NCBI RefSeq assembly: GCF_016906535.1
Contig: NC_057384.1
Location: 1 to 64,000, forward strand
DNA length: 64,000 bases
Direction of reading: 5' to 3'
From: Rhizoctonia solani
Taxonomy: Eukaryota > Basidiomycota > Agaricomycetes > Cantharellales > Ceratobasidiaceae
A program made the position numbers and the translations under genes. The notes under the pieces were generated by a model. That model saw nothing but the letters and a program-made list of their open reading frames with translations, had not been told where the DNA came from and did not search any database. Positions 22,601 to 31,739 of this stretch are shown here, piece after piece; position 1 is the first letter of the stretch, and every line of letters begins with the position of its first letter.

Positions 22601-23051
22601 TGACTAGTCCCTGTTGCCAATCAATCAAAGGAGCTTCTGCCGTTAACCATGTCATGCCTAGAATAGCCGGTGTGTTGCCTATGGGGCAAACAAGGAAAGG
22701 GATAGTGTGGGGGTGGCCATTGGTTGAGACCACAAGTTGAACCTGGTGCCAAATGCAACCAGTCTGGGATATGGTACCATCTAGCATTCTCACTACTCGT
22801 GGATTTTTGAGTAGGGTTTTTGGGATTTTAAGTTGTTCTACTAATGAGGGGGATATAAAGTTGGAGGTGGCGCCAGAATCAATGAGGGTTTTGATAGGGT
22901 CCGTTGGGTAGTCACGCAGTTTCATATCTAGGAAGAGCAGTGGTTTCTTGTTTGAGTCCATTGCAATATTTACAAATTCCGAGACAGATACATGTGTTTC
23001 TATTTTTGAGACCAAGGGCTTGACGGTAGCTCTTGGCCTTACTCTTTTTCC
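19629..23051 (-). CDS. pol: Pol polyprotein of chromovirus I (PR-RT-RH-IN-chromodomain)
   Basis: Pol is made by a -1 shift near the end of gag, at about 23045-23051; the frame is open without interruption to 19629, and within the overlap it extends upstream to 23144. Domain order: aspartic protease (TLIDSGATSNFIS), reverse transcriptase (LVMPFGLTNAPAAFQHFM), RNase H (YLETDASGIAMGAILS), integrase zinc finger (HNSPLAGHPG and CCPTCQ), integrase core D-D-E with LDRGTTF and SDGQTERVNQ, and a C-terminal chromodomain (WFYLIKWKGYGPEDNSWEP). The RT active site reads IYLDN, not YLDD: the second catalytic Asp codon is AAC. Despite the intact frame the enzyme is probably inactive. The slip site is TTGGAAAAAGAG, weaker than in II and V. 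Confidence 0.9.
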   Translation of the reverse strand, partial: GKRVRPRATVKPLVSKIETHVSVSEFVNIAMDSNKKPLLFLDMKLRDYPTDPIKTLIDSGATSNFISPSLVEQLKIPKTLLKNPRVVRMLDGTISQTGCIWHQVQLVVSTNGHPHTIPFLVCPIGNTPAILGMTWLTAEAPLIDWQQGLVTFPEQVQIASKEEADSDPLADLPPQYHEFAKVFGKEEFKVLPPHREYDISIDLVPDAKLTPGPIYGMTDAESKALKQHIDEELATGKICPSTSSAGAPVMFVKKADGSLRLVVDYRKLNDVTHKNVYPLPRQDDLMAKLQNAKLFTKLDLRWGYNNVRIKEGDEWKTAFRTKYGLFEYLVMPFGLTNAPAAFQHFMNDLFRDLIDVTVVIYLDNILIFSENPEDHPNHVREVLSRLMKNQLFCKLSKCHFHVTTVNYLGIIISPSGFSMDKKKIEAVTTWPTPRTVKQVQAFLGFVNYLRRFIPNFSSVARPLHNLTRKESPWSWDVLEEQAFQELKALVTKAPVLIHSNPNLPYYLETDASGIAMGAILSQRGDDNCLHPVAYMSKSFSGAKANYNTHNKELLAIIKALEEWHIFLEATDRPIQVYTDHQNLEYWMQARTFNRRHAWWRVFLSNFNFEIHYRPGKQSGKPDALSRRSDYVDTPPEPEIMLPAEVFANTSEEEVEIVTEICSRLREDPSLEPIIQFLTEDADNAPPSIRKAYRDYNWEEDLLWYRGKLVVPDSETLKEQLLKEFHNSPLAGHPGQQRTLELLNCNYWWPGMKSSAKEWVECCPTCQANRQAHALVIALKPLEVPPYPFHTISYDFITGFPKSNGHNAILVVIDSFSKFRHFIPTTKKVTSKGLVELFISNVWKLHGLPVRTILDRGTTFTGKFLRALYQRLGVKPSFSSAYHPESDGQTERVNQFIEFYLRLYVAADHLDWASWLPLAEYAYNNARHSATGKTPFELVYGQNPVMNPSNIPANIPEANHVADTLAQEWKEAEAALRMSKEKMARNKGTIPEYSIGDKVWLDGKNVELRTNSNKLDPRRLGPFEITEKISSHAYRLKLPETLKIHDVFYVGLLSKAHKSPSQPFPEKPPPETIEGEEEYKVEQIINSKRQQGKWFYLIKWKGYGPEDNSWEPEELLEHSQEEIKQFNQARLRKACDAAKSL

Positions 23052-23909
23052 AACTCCACGACTTCCCCTATCTTGGCGGCCTCCTTGATTGTGGCCTTCC
23101 AGCCATTGGGGCATTGTTTGATGCCGTGCCCCTTTTGTCCGCATTTAACGCACAGCCCTGATGCACGGCGGCAATCCCTTTCTTCCAGGGTGAGGTAATT
23201 TGGGTCCTCCAATAGGCAAACCCGTTGGGTGGTGGTTGTGGAAGTGGTTGCGGTGACCGGGGATTTGGCTGGTGCCTTTTTTGGCCGGTTCTCCTCGTTC
23301 TCCCAACGGGTGTTGTCAATTTTGATGGAGGCAGCAAATATAGCCTCCAGCTCGTTGGGGATGTTGTCCTTGGTGGACAGGAGTTCCTTAACCTTCCAGT
23401 GAAGGCCGCGTGTGAATTGGGCGATGTACGCCTCTTCATTCCAGTCAAGCTCTGCCATAAGGTTGCGGAACTCGGTGACATACTCAGAGGTGGTGGTGGT
23501 CTGAGTAAGCACGGCGATTTTTCTGGCGGCCGCCCGCTTTGCGTCTGGGTCTGCAAAGGCTTCTTTAAATTTGGCCGTTAAGGCCGGGATAGTGGTTGGC
23601 GGGTTTCCCTCGCCCTTGATGATGGCCCCTATGAGGGGAAGTGCCCAATCAGCTGCTTTGTCTGTCATGTGGTAAAGTATCCACACGACCATCTGCTCTT
23701 CTTTGTCAAATTGATCCCTGTGTAGGGCTACCCAAAGCAGCATGCAATCCAGCCATTGTGTGGCCTTGCGTCCCCTGGTTTCTCCTTGATAAGGGTTGGG
23801 GAGATCCATTTTGGGCCTTTTTACGCTGCTTCCTGCGTCAAAGGGGGTAAGGGAGCTGAGTGACCGCCTAGGCGTTCCCTGAGGCTCTTTTTTGGGTCGC
23901 CTTGGTTCT

Positions 23910-24471
23910 TGTCATAGACACAGTCGATACCAGGGAATTTATTCCCATTTTCTCGAATTTAAACGAAAGCAAACGGACAACATTTTCAATCACGTGACTT
24001 CGGCGCTTATAACATACGCTAAGCGCCAAGCCACGTCCCCTTCCGCGCTTACCTCAGCACACGTAGCCACCTCCACCAATGACATCACTATGACACGTAT
24101 GCATGAGTAAGGCCGACTGCGGAGCGGGGTTCTTATTGGTTATGGTATTGCATATATCTGTATTTGTAATTAGTCTACCTCTGTAATATATAAGGAGGCC
24201 AACCGACCATGGTAACACCCAGGTCGATTACCTCTTGTCGCATCACACATTGTACGAGGGCCTTACAGCCCAGTAAGATTACGTAGATACACGCCTTAAG
24301 CGTCGTCCTCGCTGTACATACGTAGCTCGTCATCGCCTTATAGCGCGTGACCATCGTAGTTAGTTAGTTCGTCGTCGTAGGGTACCTCGTCACCGCCTTA
24401 AGCGGTTTTACTGTATAGTTACACGGCCACAAGCGCCCGCACCCTCGACGTCCTTACAGACGTCTAGGACA
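23910..24471 (+). repeat. 5' LTR of chromovirus II (family B)
   Basis: TGTCATAGACACAG...ACGTCTAGGACA. It carries an ATCACGTGAC E-box beside CGGCGCTTAT, a TATATAAGG box at about 24187, and the inferred transcript start region AGGTCGATTACCT (24221-24233), which is complementary to the primer site after the LTR. Confidence 0.92.
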
Positions 24472-24976
24472 CTAGGTAATTGACCTTAAGTCGGTTGCAA
24501 ACCGTGCCCACCAAGCACACCCACTTAGCCACAACAAACAAGAAGGCCCCCTGTACTAGCACAAGGGAAAACAGGTGATCGAGCTCGCCTTTCGCTGTCA
24601 ATAATCAAACCAGCGTCGGCTCCACCTAGTACCGAATTGCTATAAGGCAGACGGGTTCTAATCGTCCGCATACCCACGGTTGCCGCACCTGTTACCAGCG
24701 ACCTCAGACAGCAGATACACCCGCTTGCAGAGACGAGACCCTACATTACGCCCGCCCACGGCTGTAATTAGCGGCACTTACTGTCCAACGCTAGGTCGTT
24801 TGACGCAGAGGTTTAGCGTTCGCGTAACAAAGCGCTCATAAGTCCTGATATAGGCACTACCTGGCTACACAGCCCTCACTCCCCCTTACTTGCCCACCAT
24901 TACCTCGCGCACTCCCACTCGCTCCTCCTCCCGTGCTTCTTCCCACGCTGGCCGCTCCTACCCGCCAACACATACC
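24472..24976 (+). promoter_or_regulatory. 5' leader of element II with self-primer site and conserved RNA blocks
   Basis: AGGTAATTGACCT (24474-24486) pairs at 12 of 13 positions with the LTR segment 24221-24233. Further on are blocks shared with the leaders of I and V: a CCCCTGTACTAGCAC block, TTGCTATAAGGCAGACGGG, an AACGCTA...TAGCGTT stem, and CATAAGTCCTGATATAGGC before gag. Confidence 0.7.
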
Positions 24977-26329
24977 ATGGCAACCCGTTCCCGGCCAGCC
25001 TCTCGAACCCGCTCCCCAATTGATCAAGGGGAGCTGGGACCCCAACTTTTGGCAACCCCCTATGTCGAAATCGGGGAAGTCTCCCTCGAGCGAATCACAA
25101 GCCTCCTCCTTGGCCTCCTCGGCCAAGTCGAGCACCTTGAGCGGAAAGTGGAAGAAGTCCGAGAAGCAGGGGTCGAGGCCCGTACCAACCTTGAGAACAT
25201 CTCTCAAGCCGTCGATACTGTCAAGGATGGGCTTAGAAGCCTCCAACTCCATGGGCCCCGGACCCCAGAGGACACAAAACCCCCGGCCGTGGAAGCAACG
25301 CCACGCCCCTTATCAAAAGTCGACCCTATTGGATCGACTAGTCGGGTCTCGTTCTGGCCCGAACCATCTAGAGGGCTCCCCGCCTTTGCCCAACCCACTC
25401 CTGTCCAAGCAGTGCCCCCGCGAGTCCCATCTCCCCCTCCATCTCCGCGTCTCCAATCCCCGATTGGGACAGCTGCCCCTCCTCCTCCGGCTCCAGTCGC
25501 CACCTATCCCGCTCCGGTCAAGGTTGACCATCCCGACGCCTACACAGGCAAAATAGGGAGCAAAGCAAAGCAGTGGCTGACCCGGATGTTAGCCTGGACC
25601 CGCCTCAACTCCCGCATGTTCCCCACAGACCAAGAGGTCTTATCATTCCTTCTCATGAACATGAAGGATTCCGCGGGAGCATGGGCTCATCCACACCTCG
25701 ACCAGCTTGGGTCACACCGAGCCATCATCCAAACGGTCGAAGGATTCAAACTGGAGTTCCTGGCAGCATTTGGCGACCCTGATGCCACAAGGGCCGCTGA
25801 GCGGAAGATAACCTCCCTTACCCAATCCGGCACATGCGCGGATTATATTACGAAGTTCAGAACCTTAGCAATGGAACTGGACTGGAACGACGCGGCCCTT
25901 CGAGGCCAGTTTGCCCAAGGCCTCCATTGGGAGGTCAGCCGCCAAATTGCAACCCGTGAACACCGTCCCCGCACCCTCTTAGAGCTGCAAAATGCAGCAC
26001 TTGTCATCGATAACGCCCTCCGAGAGGAGCGTGCTAGCCATCCGCCGAAGGATAGTAAGTCTAGCAGACCATCTAACCCCGCAAGGGGGACGAGTACCGG
26101 CCAGTCAAGCACCGGCTCTAAGAAGCTCTCCGACGATCCAAACTTTGTGTCGGAAGAAGAACAAAATCGCCGCCGCGCCGCTGGCGCTTGTATCAAGTGC
26201 GGAAAAATGGGTCACAAGTTCGCGGAATGCCGCACGGGCTGGAAGGCCACCCCTGTTGAGGACAAAGGGAAGGCTAAGGAAACCGCCAAAATTGGCAAAG
26301 ACTCTGAGTACCAATCGGGAAAAGAGTAA
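24977..26329 (+). CDS. gag: Gag of chromovirus II
   Basis: The first ATG (24977) has a strong ACCATGG context; the frame gives 450 residues. There is an N-terminal basic Ser/Arg-rich stretch, a leucine-rich helical region (LLLGLLGQVEHLERKVEEVR), a proline-rich linker, a retrotransposon-gag capsid domain around AKQWLTRMLAWTRLN...GDPDATRAAERKI, and a CCHC knuckle CIKCGKMGHKFAEC near the C-terminus. It would form virus-like particles and bind element RNA. The last codons contain the slippery heptamer GGGAAAA (26317-26323) 3 nt before the TAA, allowing -1 entry into pol. The frame is intact. Confidence 0.9.
   Translation: MATRSRPASRTRSPIDQGELGPQLLATPYVEIGEVSLERITSLLLGLLGQVEHLERKVEEVREAGVEARTNLENISQAVDTVKDGLRSLQLHGPRTPEDTKPPAVEATPRPLSKVDPIGSTSRVSFWPEPSRGLPAFAQPTPVQAVPPRVPSPPPSPRLQSPIGTAAPPPPAPVATYPAPVKVDHPDAYTGKIGSKAKQWLTRMLAWTRLNSRMFPTDQEVLSFLLMNMKDSAGAWAHPHLDQLGSHRAIIQTVEGFKLEFLAAFGDPDATRAAERKITSLTQSGTCADYITKFRTLAMELDWNDAALRGQFAQGLHWEVSRQIATREHRPRTLLELQNAALVIDNALREERASHPPKDSKSSRPSNPARGTSTGQSSTGSKKLSDDPNFVSEEEQNRRRAAGACIKCGKMGHKFAECRTGWKATPVEDKGKAKETAKIGKDSEYQSGKE
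26317..26323 (+). promoter_or_regulatory. -1 ribosomal frameshift heptamer G GGA AAA (element II)
   Basis: In the gag frame the codons are TCG GGA AAA GAG TAA. A slip by one base backward gives AGA GTA AGG..., which stays open through the protease. The X XXY YYZ form is canonical. The same heptamer is at the same place in element V. Confidence 0.75.
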
Positions 26330-29300
26330 GGGTACCTGCTGCCGCGCGCAAGGACCCCAAGGACTCTGGCTGCATTGAAATTTGTAATATATCCAATAGT
26401 CACAATAGAATGTCTCCCCTGTTCACAATTTCGATTAAACCAGAGAAACAAGCGGAACACCTAGAAGTCCTGATAGACTCAGGCGCCACATTGTCATTTC
26501 TTCACCCCCGTACCGCCGAGGCATTACGCCTACCTCTTATAGATCTCCCAACACCCCGCACCGTTACTATGCTTGATGGGTCGAGCCCCCAGGCTGGCAA
26601 AATTTGGAAGAAGGCTAATCTAACCTTCTCCTTTGATGGCAAACGTATGACGGAGACCTTCTTGATCTGCAATACAGGGTCCCACGCCGCCATTTTAGGA
26701 TTGAAGTGGTTGGATGCCCATAATCCAGAGATCGATTGGAACCAACGCACCCTCTCCTTTCCCCATGCACCACCGGAACATGTAGCCATCGCTGAGGAAG
26801 AGGAAGCTGACCAGAACCCCCTTGAAGGAGTCCCCCCCGAGTACCATCAATACGCCAAGGTATTTGGAGAGGAGGAATTCAACAAGCTTCCCCGCACAGG
26901 CATTACAATATCGGGATTGAGCTCACAGAGGAAGGTCCCCTGAACTCCCCCCTGTACAGCATGACAGACGCCAAATCCGCCACCCTCAAGGATTGGCTCA
27001 GGGACGAGTTGAAAGCAGGGAAAATCCGCCCTAGCAAATCTTCAATTAGCTCTCCTGTGATGTTTGTCCCAAAAAAAGATGGTTCCCGCCAATTGGTTGT
27101 TGACTACCGCCGTCTCAATAACCGGACAAAAAAGAACGTATATCCACTACCCCGTCCAGACGACCTCATGGCCCAGCTCCGCGGCGCCAAGGTTTTCACC
27201 AAGCTAGACCTGAGATGGGGTTACAACAATGTCCGTGTTAAAGAAGGCGACGAATGGAAAACAGCATTCCGGACCAAGTACGGCCTCTACAAGTCCCTGG
27301 TCATGACTTTTGGCCTGACAAACGCCCCTGCCGCCTTCCAGCATTTTATGAACGAACTATTCAAGGATTTGCTTGACGTCTGTGTCATCATATATCTTGA
27401 TGACATCCTCATTTACTCCAAGACAGACGCCGACCACGCTCAACACGTTCACGAGGTCCTGAAAAGGCTAAAGGAGAATCAACTGTTTTGTAAGGCATCA
27501 AAGTGTACGTTCCACGTCACATCAGTGGAGTACCTTGGTATAATTGTCTCGGACCAAGGATTCAGCCTAGATAAGCTCAAGATCAAGGCAGTTCAAGAGT
27601 GGCCCACGCCCACCAAGGTGAAGGAAGTACAATCCTTCCTTGGATTCGCCAATTTCCTGCGTCGATTCATTGCCAATTTTAGTCACATGGCCAGACCCCT
27701 GCACAATCTGGTCAAGAAGGATACAGTCTGGAAATGGGAAGCCAAAGAACAGGAAGCTTTCCAGGGACTTAAGAACGCTATCACCAACGCACCAGTCCTT
27801 TGCCACGCTGACCCCGCCAAACCATACTTCCTTGAAACAGACGCCTCAGGGGCAGCCCTTGGATCCATACTGAGCCAACGCCAAGAAGACGGACGATTGC
27901 ATCCCTTGGGCTTCCTATCAGAATCATTCAAGGGAGCGGAACAGAACTATGACACGCATGACAAGGAACTACTGGCAATCATCCGCTCCTTTGAGTACTG
28001 GCGTATTTTCCTGGAAGGAACCCCGCACCCTGTCACCGTGTTTACCGATCACCGCAATCTGGAGTACTGGAAAGAGTCACGTACATTCAACCGTCGTCAC
28101 GCCAGGTGGCATCTATTGTTAGCTGGGTATAACTTCCAAATCGTATACCGCCCCGGTAAACAGTCCGGCAAACCAGACGCCCTCTCACGACGATCAGACC
28201 ATGCCAACATCCCACCGGATGCCCAAACCATGCTTCCCGACTCCGTTTTTGCCAACGTTGCACTAGTCACACCTGAAAAGGAGTTACAACGCCAGATTGA
28301 GTTATCCTTAGACCAAGACGAATCCCTGGAGGAAATCCTCCAATTCCTGCAGAACGCGTCCAAGGCTCCACCCTCAATCAAGCGCGCCTTCAAAGATTAC
28401 GAGATGGAAGCAGGCCTGCTATTCTACCAAGGGCAAATTGTAGTACCAGACATTGGGACATTGAGGACAGACTTACTCCGTATATTCCACGACAGCCCCC
28501 TGGCCGGTCACCCAGGCAGGCAACGGACCCTAGAACTGGTATCCAGGAATTACTACTGGCCTGGCATCCGTGCTGACACATACTGGCACGTCGATTCTTG
28601 CGAAACATGCCAACGGATCCGGAAACCCAAGTACGCATCCATCCCACCTCAACCTCTGGAACTCCCATCACGCCCGTGGCAACATGTGTCATATGACATG
28701 ATAGTAGACCTGCCCAAAGACGGAAATAGTGACTCCATCCTGGTCATTGTTGATAGCTTTACCAAATACGTGATCCTGGTAGAATGTTCCAAAAAGCTCA
28801 AAGCACCGGAGTTAGCAGATCTATTCCTCCGCCATGTATGGAAACGATATGGTATGCCTGAAAAGACAGTATTGGACCGCGGACGGGTCTTCAATAACAA
28901 ATTCCTGAAGGCCCTATACCAACGCCTGGGAATAGACCCCCATTTCTCCTCAGCCTATCACCCCCAAAGTGACGGGCAGACAGAACGTGTAAATCCCACG
29001 GTTGAACACTTCTTACGGGCCTACTCAGGGATAAACCAGAGGGACTGGGTCAAATGGTTACCAATGGCGGAATTTGCCTACAACAACGCGGTACATAGCT
29101 CAACAGGCAAATCCCCCTTTAAGGCACTATACGGATGGGAACCCTCCTTGACTCCGAGTAACGTTCCAACAGACGTCCCTGAGGCAGATGATCTAGCAGC
29201 TCAGATGGAATCACAATGGCGATGTCGTGACCCAACTGTAAGGTTGGTCACACGCTAGTGGGCGGGCGCTTGTGGCCGTACTACTACAGACACTGCTTAT

Positions 29301-30316
29301 GTAACTACTTAACTAGGCTAAACTACTACCGCTTAAGGCAGTCTACTGCTTCTATACTACTGCGAGGGGGCCTTAGGCCTGGGAGGTGTGGTGAGTAAGG
29401 TAGAGGGGTTACTACTGGTGACTAAGGGGGCCGGCTACTTAGCTGGCTGGATATCCTCCTCAATGAATTTGAGACGAGGTAAAATCGACTTGGGGTCTCC
29501 AAGCGATTTCCCTGCTGTATATATAGACAAGAGTACAATATTTACATGGTCAGTGCGTATGGGAAAAGAAGAGTTCGTGTGAAAAGAGAAGCGTGCTGCG
29601 GGCTGCGCAGAAGCGTGGTTTAGCCCTAAGCGCCCTTGGCACGGCATCTCGGCGCGGCATCTCGGCATGATAAGCGCCGAGGTCACGTGATCGAAAAACA
29701 AAAGATATTAAGTCCGTAAAAAATACTAAAAATATCAGAAAAATCGTGCGAGTTCAATGGTATATGTTAGGGGGTTATAACAGGCGAGAAATAGAGGCGG
29801 CACTCCGGCAATCAAAGACACGCATGGTAGCCGGAGAAGTAGGAGAACCACTTGAGTTTGAAATCGGAGAGGAAGCCTGGCTAGATGCCAAAAATGTGAA
29901 GCTAAAGACCCTGAGTCCGAAGCTAACTGAACAACGCCTAGGCCCCTTCAAAGTAATCAAGAAAATCTCCAACAGAGCGTACCGCCTAGAACTTCCACCA
30001 ACAATGAGAATCCACAATGTCTTCTACGTGGGTCTCCTGTCAAAAGTCAAGAGGGACAAAAAGCGCAGCTTTGAGAACCGGCCTCCACCCGTCACCGTGG
30101 ATGGAGAGGAAGAATATGAGGTCAAAGGAATCACAGACATGGAAGAAAGGAACGGGAAGTGGTTTTTTAGGGTAAAATGGAAAGGCTACGGATCAGAGGA
30201 GAATACCTGGGAACCAAGGGAAAACCTCAAAAACGCCGAAAAAATCCTAGAAAAATTTGAAAAGGAAATGAAAAAGAAGGCCCTCGGCGCTGCCAAGGCC
30301 CTTAGAGGGGGGGCAG
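26324..30316 (+). pseudogene. pol: Pol of chromovirus II, broken by a 1-nt deletion and a solo LTR
   Basis: The protease part (VLIDSGATLSFL, GLKWLDAHNPEIDW) is open from the slip site to 26943. One C is missing from the C-run at about 26893-26897: restoring the reading phase there would continue into the RT frame, which is open from about 26897. RT has IYLDDILIYSK intact; RNase H (FLETDASGAALGS), integrase zinc finger (HDSPLAGHPG, CETCQ) and core (LDRGRVF, SDGQTERV) follow to 29222. Solo LTR A-g (29223-29782) interrupts the integrase C-terminus, and the frame resumes at REIEAALRQSK with a chromodomain (WFFRVKWKGYGSEENTWEP) to 30324. Two lesions make it defective. Confidence 0.88.
29223..29782 (-). 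mobile_element. Solo LTR, family A variant (A-g), inside pol of element II
   Basis: TGTCGTGACCC...GGGGTTATAACA, 560 bp, with a perfect GGCGA duplication (29218-29222, 29783-29787). The ends and sequence most resemble the LTR of element V. This is the youngest layer of the nest. Confidence 0.9.
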
Positions 30317-30878
30317 TGTCGTAGACACAGTCGATACCAGGGAATTTATTCCCATTTTCTCGAATTTAAACGAAAGCAAACGGACAACATTTTCAATCAC
30401 GTGACTTCGGCGCTTATAACATACGCTAAGCGCCAAGCCACGTCCCCTTCCGCGCTTACCTCAGCACACGTAGCCACCTCCACCAATGACATCACTATGA
30501 CACGTATGCATGAGTAAGGCCGACTGCGGAGCGGGGTTCTTATTGGTTATGGTATTGCATATATCTGTATTTGTAATTAGTCTACCTCTGTAATATATAA
30601 GGAGGCCAACCGACCATGGTAACACCCAGGTCGATTACCTCTTGTCGCATCACACATTGTACGAGGGCCTTACAGCCCAGTAAGATTACGTAGATACACG
30701 CCTTAAGCGTCGTCCTCGCTGTACATACGTAGCTCGTCATCGCCTTATAGCGCGTGACCATCGTAGTTAGTTAGTTCGTCGTCGTAGGGTACCTTGTCAC
30801 CGCCTTAAGCGGTTTTACTGTATAGTTACACGGCCACAAGCGCCCGCACCCTCGACGTCCTTACAGACGTCTAGGACA
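30317..30878 (+). repeat. 3' LTR of chromovirus II (family B)
   Basis: 562 bp, nearly identical to 23910-24471. The visible differences are TGTCG versus TGTCA near the start and CCTTG versus CCTCG near the end. Confidence 0.93.
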
Positions 30879-31221
30879 GTTCTTCTTCTTCCTCGGAGTC
30901 AAACCCTGTTCCTCTTGAAGGGCGGAATGGGGCCTTGAGCCCAGGCCTAACCGTGCCTGGAGTGTGGGCTTCCCCTCCTGAGTGGGTAGGAGGGGTGACA
31001 GGCCCAGTCAATGGGCCAGGCTTGGTTTGGGCTCCGCCCTGGTCCTTGTCCCCAACAAGGTTGTTGGTTTCCTTGCATATGGCGGTAAGCTGTGTGATTT
31101 GCTTGCCTTGTGATTTGATTTGCTTGCCTTGTGATTTGATTTGGTCCTGCAAGGACCCGACTGTGGCTGTGAGGGCTGTGATAGCCTTGAGGAGAGCGGC
31201 AAGGGACGGCTCCGGTTCCAT

Positions 31222-31739
31222 CCTTGGCAAGTCTTGCAAAGGGGGAGATGTGCTGCAAGAGGGCGGTAGGGAGTGGGTTGGAATGGAGCGTCTAGAGGAG
31301 CAACTGGAGGGACGGGAGTATGGGTGTGGGGCGCCAGAGCGTGTGGAGGGAATATTGGAGACAGCGTGGGGAAGTGGTGCCTATATCAGGACTTATGGGC
31401 GGTTTTTGTGTAGTGTGTGGGCGCTAAACCTTTGCGTCAAGCACCTAGCGTTGGATAGTCCCTACAACAAATCAACAGATCTGGCAATTGTGATATGAGC
31501 GGGTTTTCTACAAGCAGGTGTTTCAGCTGACTAAGGTTGCTAACTACTGTGTTCCGGCAAAACACGTGGTATGCGGGGGATTAGAGTCCTTCTGCCTTAT
31601 AGCAATTTGGTACTACGTGAGGGTAGGGGGTTTTTGATTATTATACCCCGCAAGGTGGCCCTGATCACGTGATTTCCCTTGTGCTAGTACAGGGGATCCT
31701 CTCCTTGTCAAACAAGCCTACGAGAAGTTGATTTTACAA
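31222..31739 (-). promoter_or_regulatory. 5' leader of chromovirus I with self-primer site
   Basis: On the coding strand the primer site GTAAAATCAACTT (31737-31725) is perfectly complementary over 13 nt to the LTR segment at 32009-31997. Conserved leader blocks shared with II and V follow, including a CGCTA...TAGCG stem at about 31417-31456. Confidence 0.7.

Larger units (their letters stand above)
23910..30878 (+). mobile_element. Chromovirus II: full-length element inside gag of chromovirus I
   Basis: Two 562-bp family B LTRs (23910-24471, 30317-30878), a perfect GTTCT duplication (23905-23909, 30879-30883), a GGGGGGGCAG polypurine tract (about 30307-30316), and gag-pol on the plus strand, 6969 bp in total. 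By eye the LTRs differ at two positions only, both CpG transitions, so insertion is recent. It is damaged by a 1-nt deletion in pol and by solo LTR A-g. Confidence 0.95.
23039..31221 (-). pseudogene. gag: Gag of chromovirus I, split by element II
   Basis: The first part (31221 down to 30879) starts MEPEPSLAALLKAITALTAT, then a coiled-coil-like LQDQIKSQGKQ region, and runs to GFDSEEEE. After removal of element II the frame resumes at 23909 with PKKEP and continues through VKRPKMDLPNPYQGETRGRK, a capsid-like domain, and the CCHC knuckle CVKCGQKGHGIKQC, ending at 23039. The order matches the intact gag of element V residue block for block. Gag packages element RNA into virus-like particles; this copy cannot make a full-length product. 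Confidence 0.88.

Noticed and set aside
26410..26943. Protease frame of element II as an independent gene
   Set aside because: It continues in phase from the gag slip site and into RT except for a single missing C, so it is part of a broken pol.
30935..31498. 187-codon plus-strand frame
   Set aside because: It is antisense to the N-terminal gag and leader of element I and has no motif of its own.
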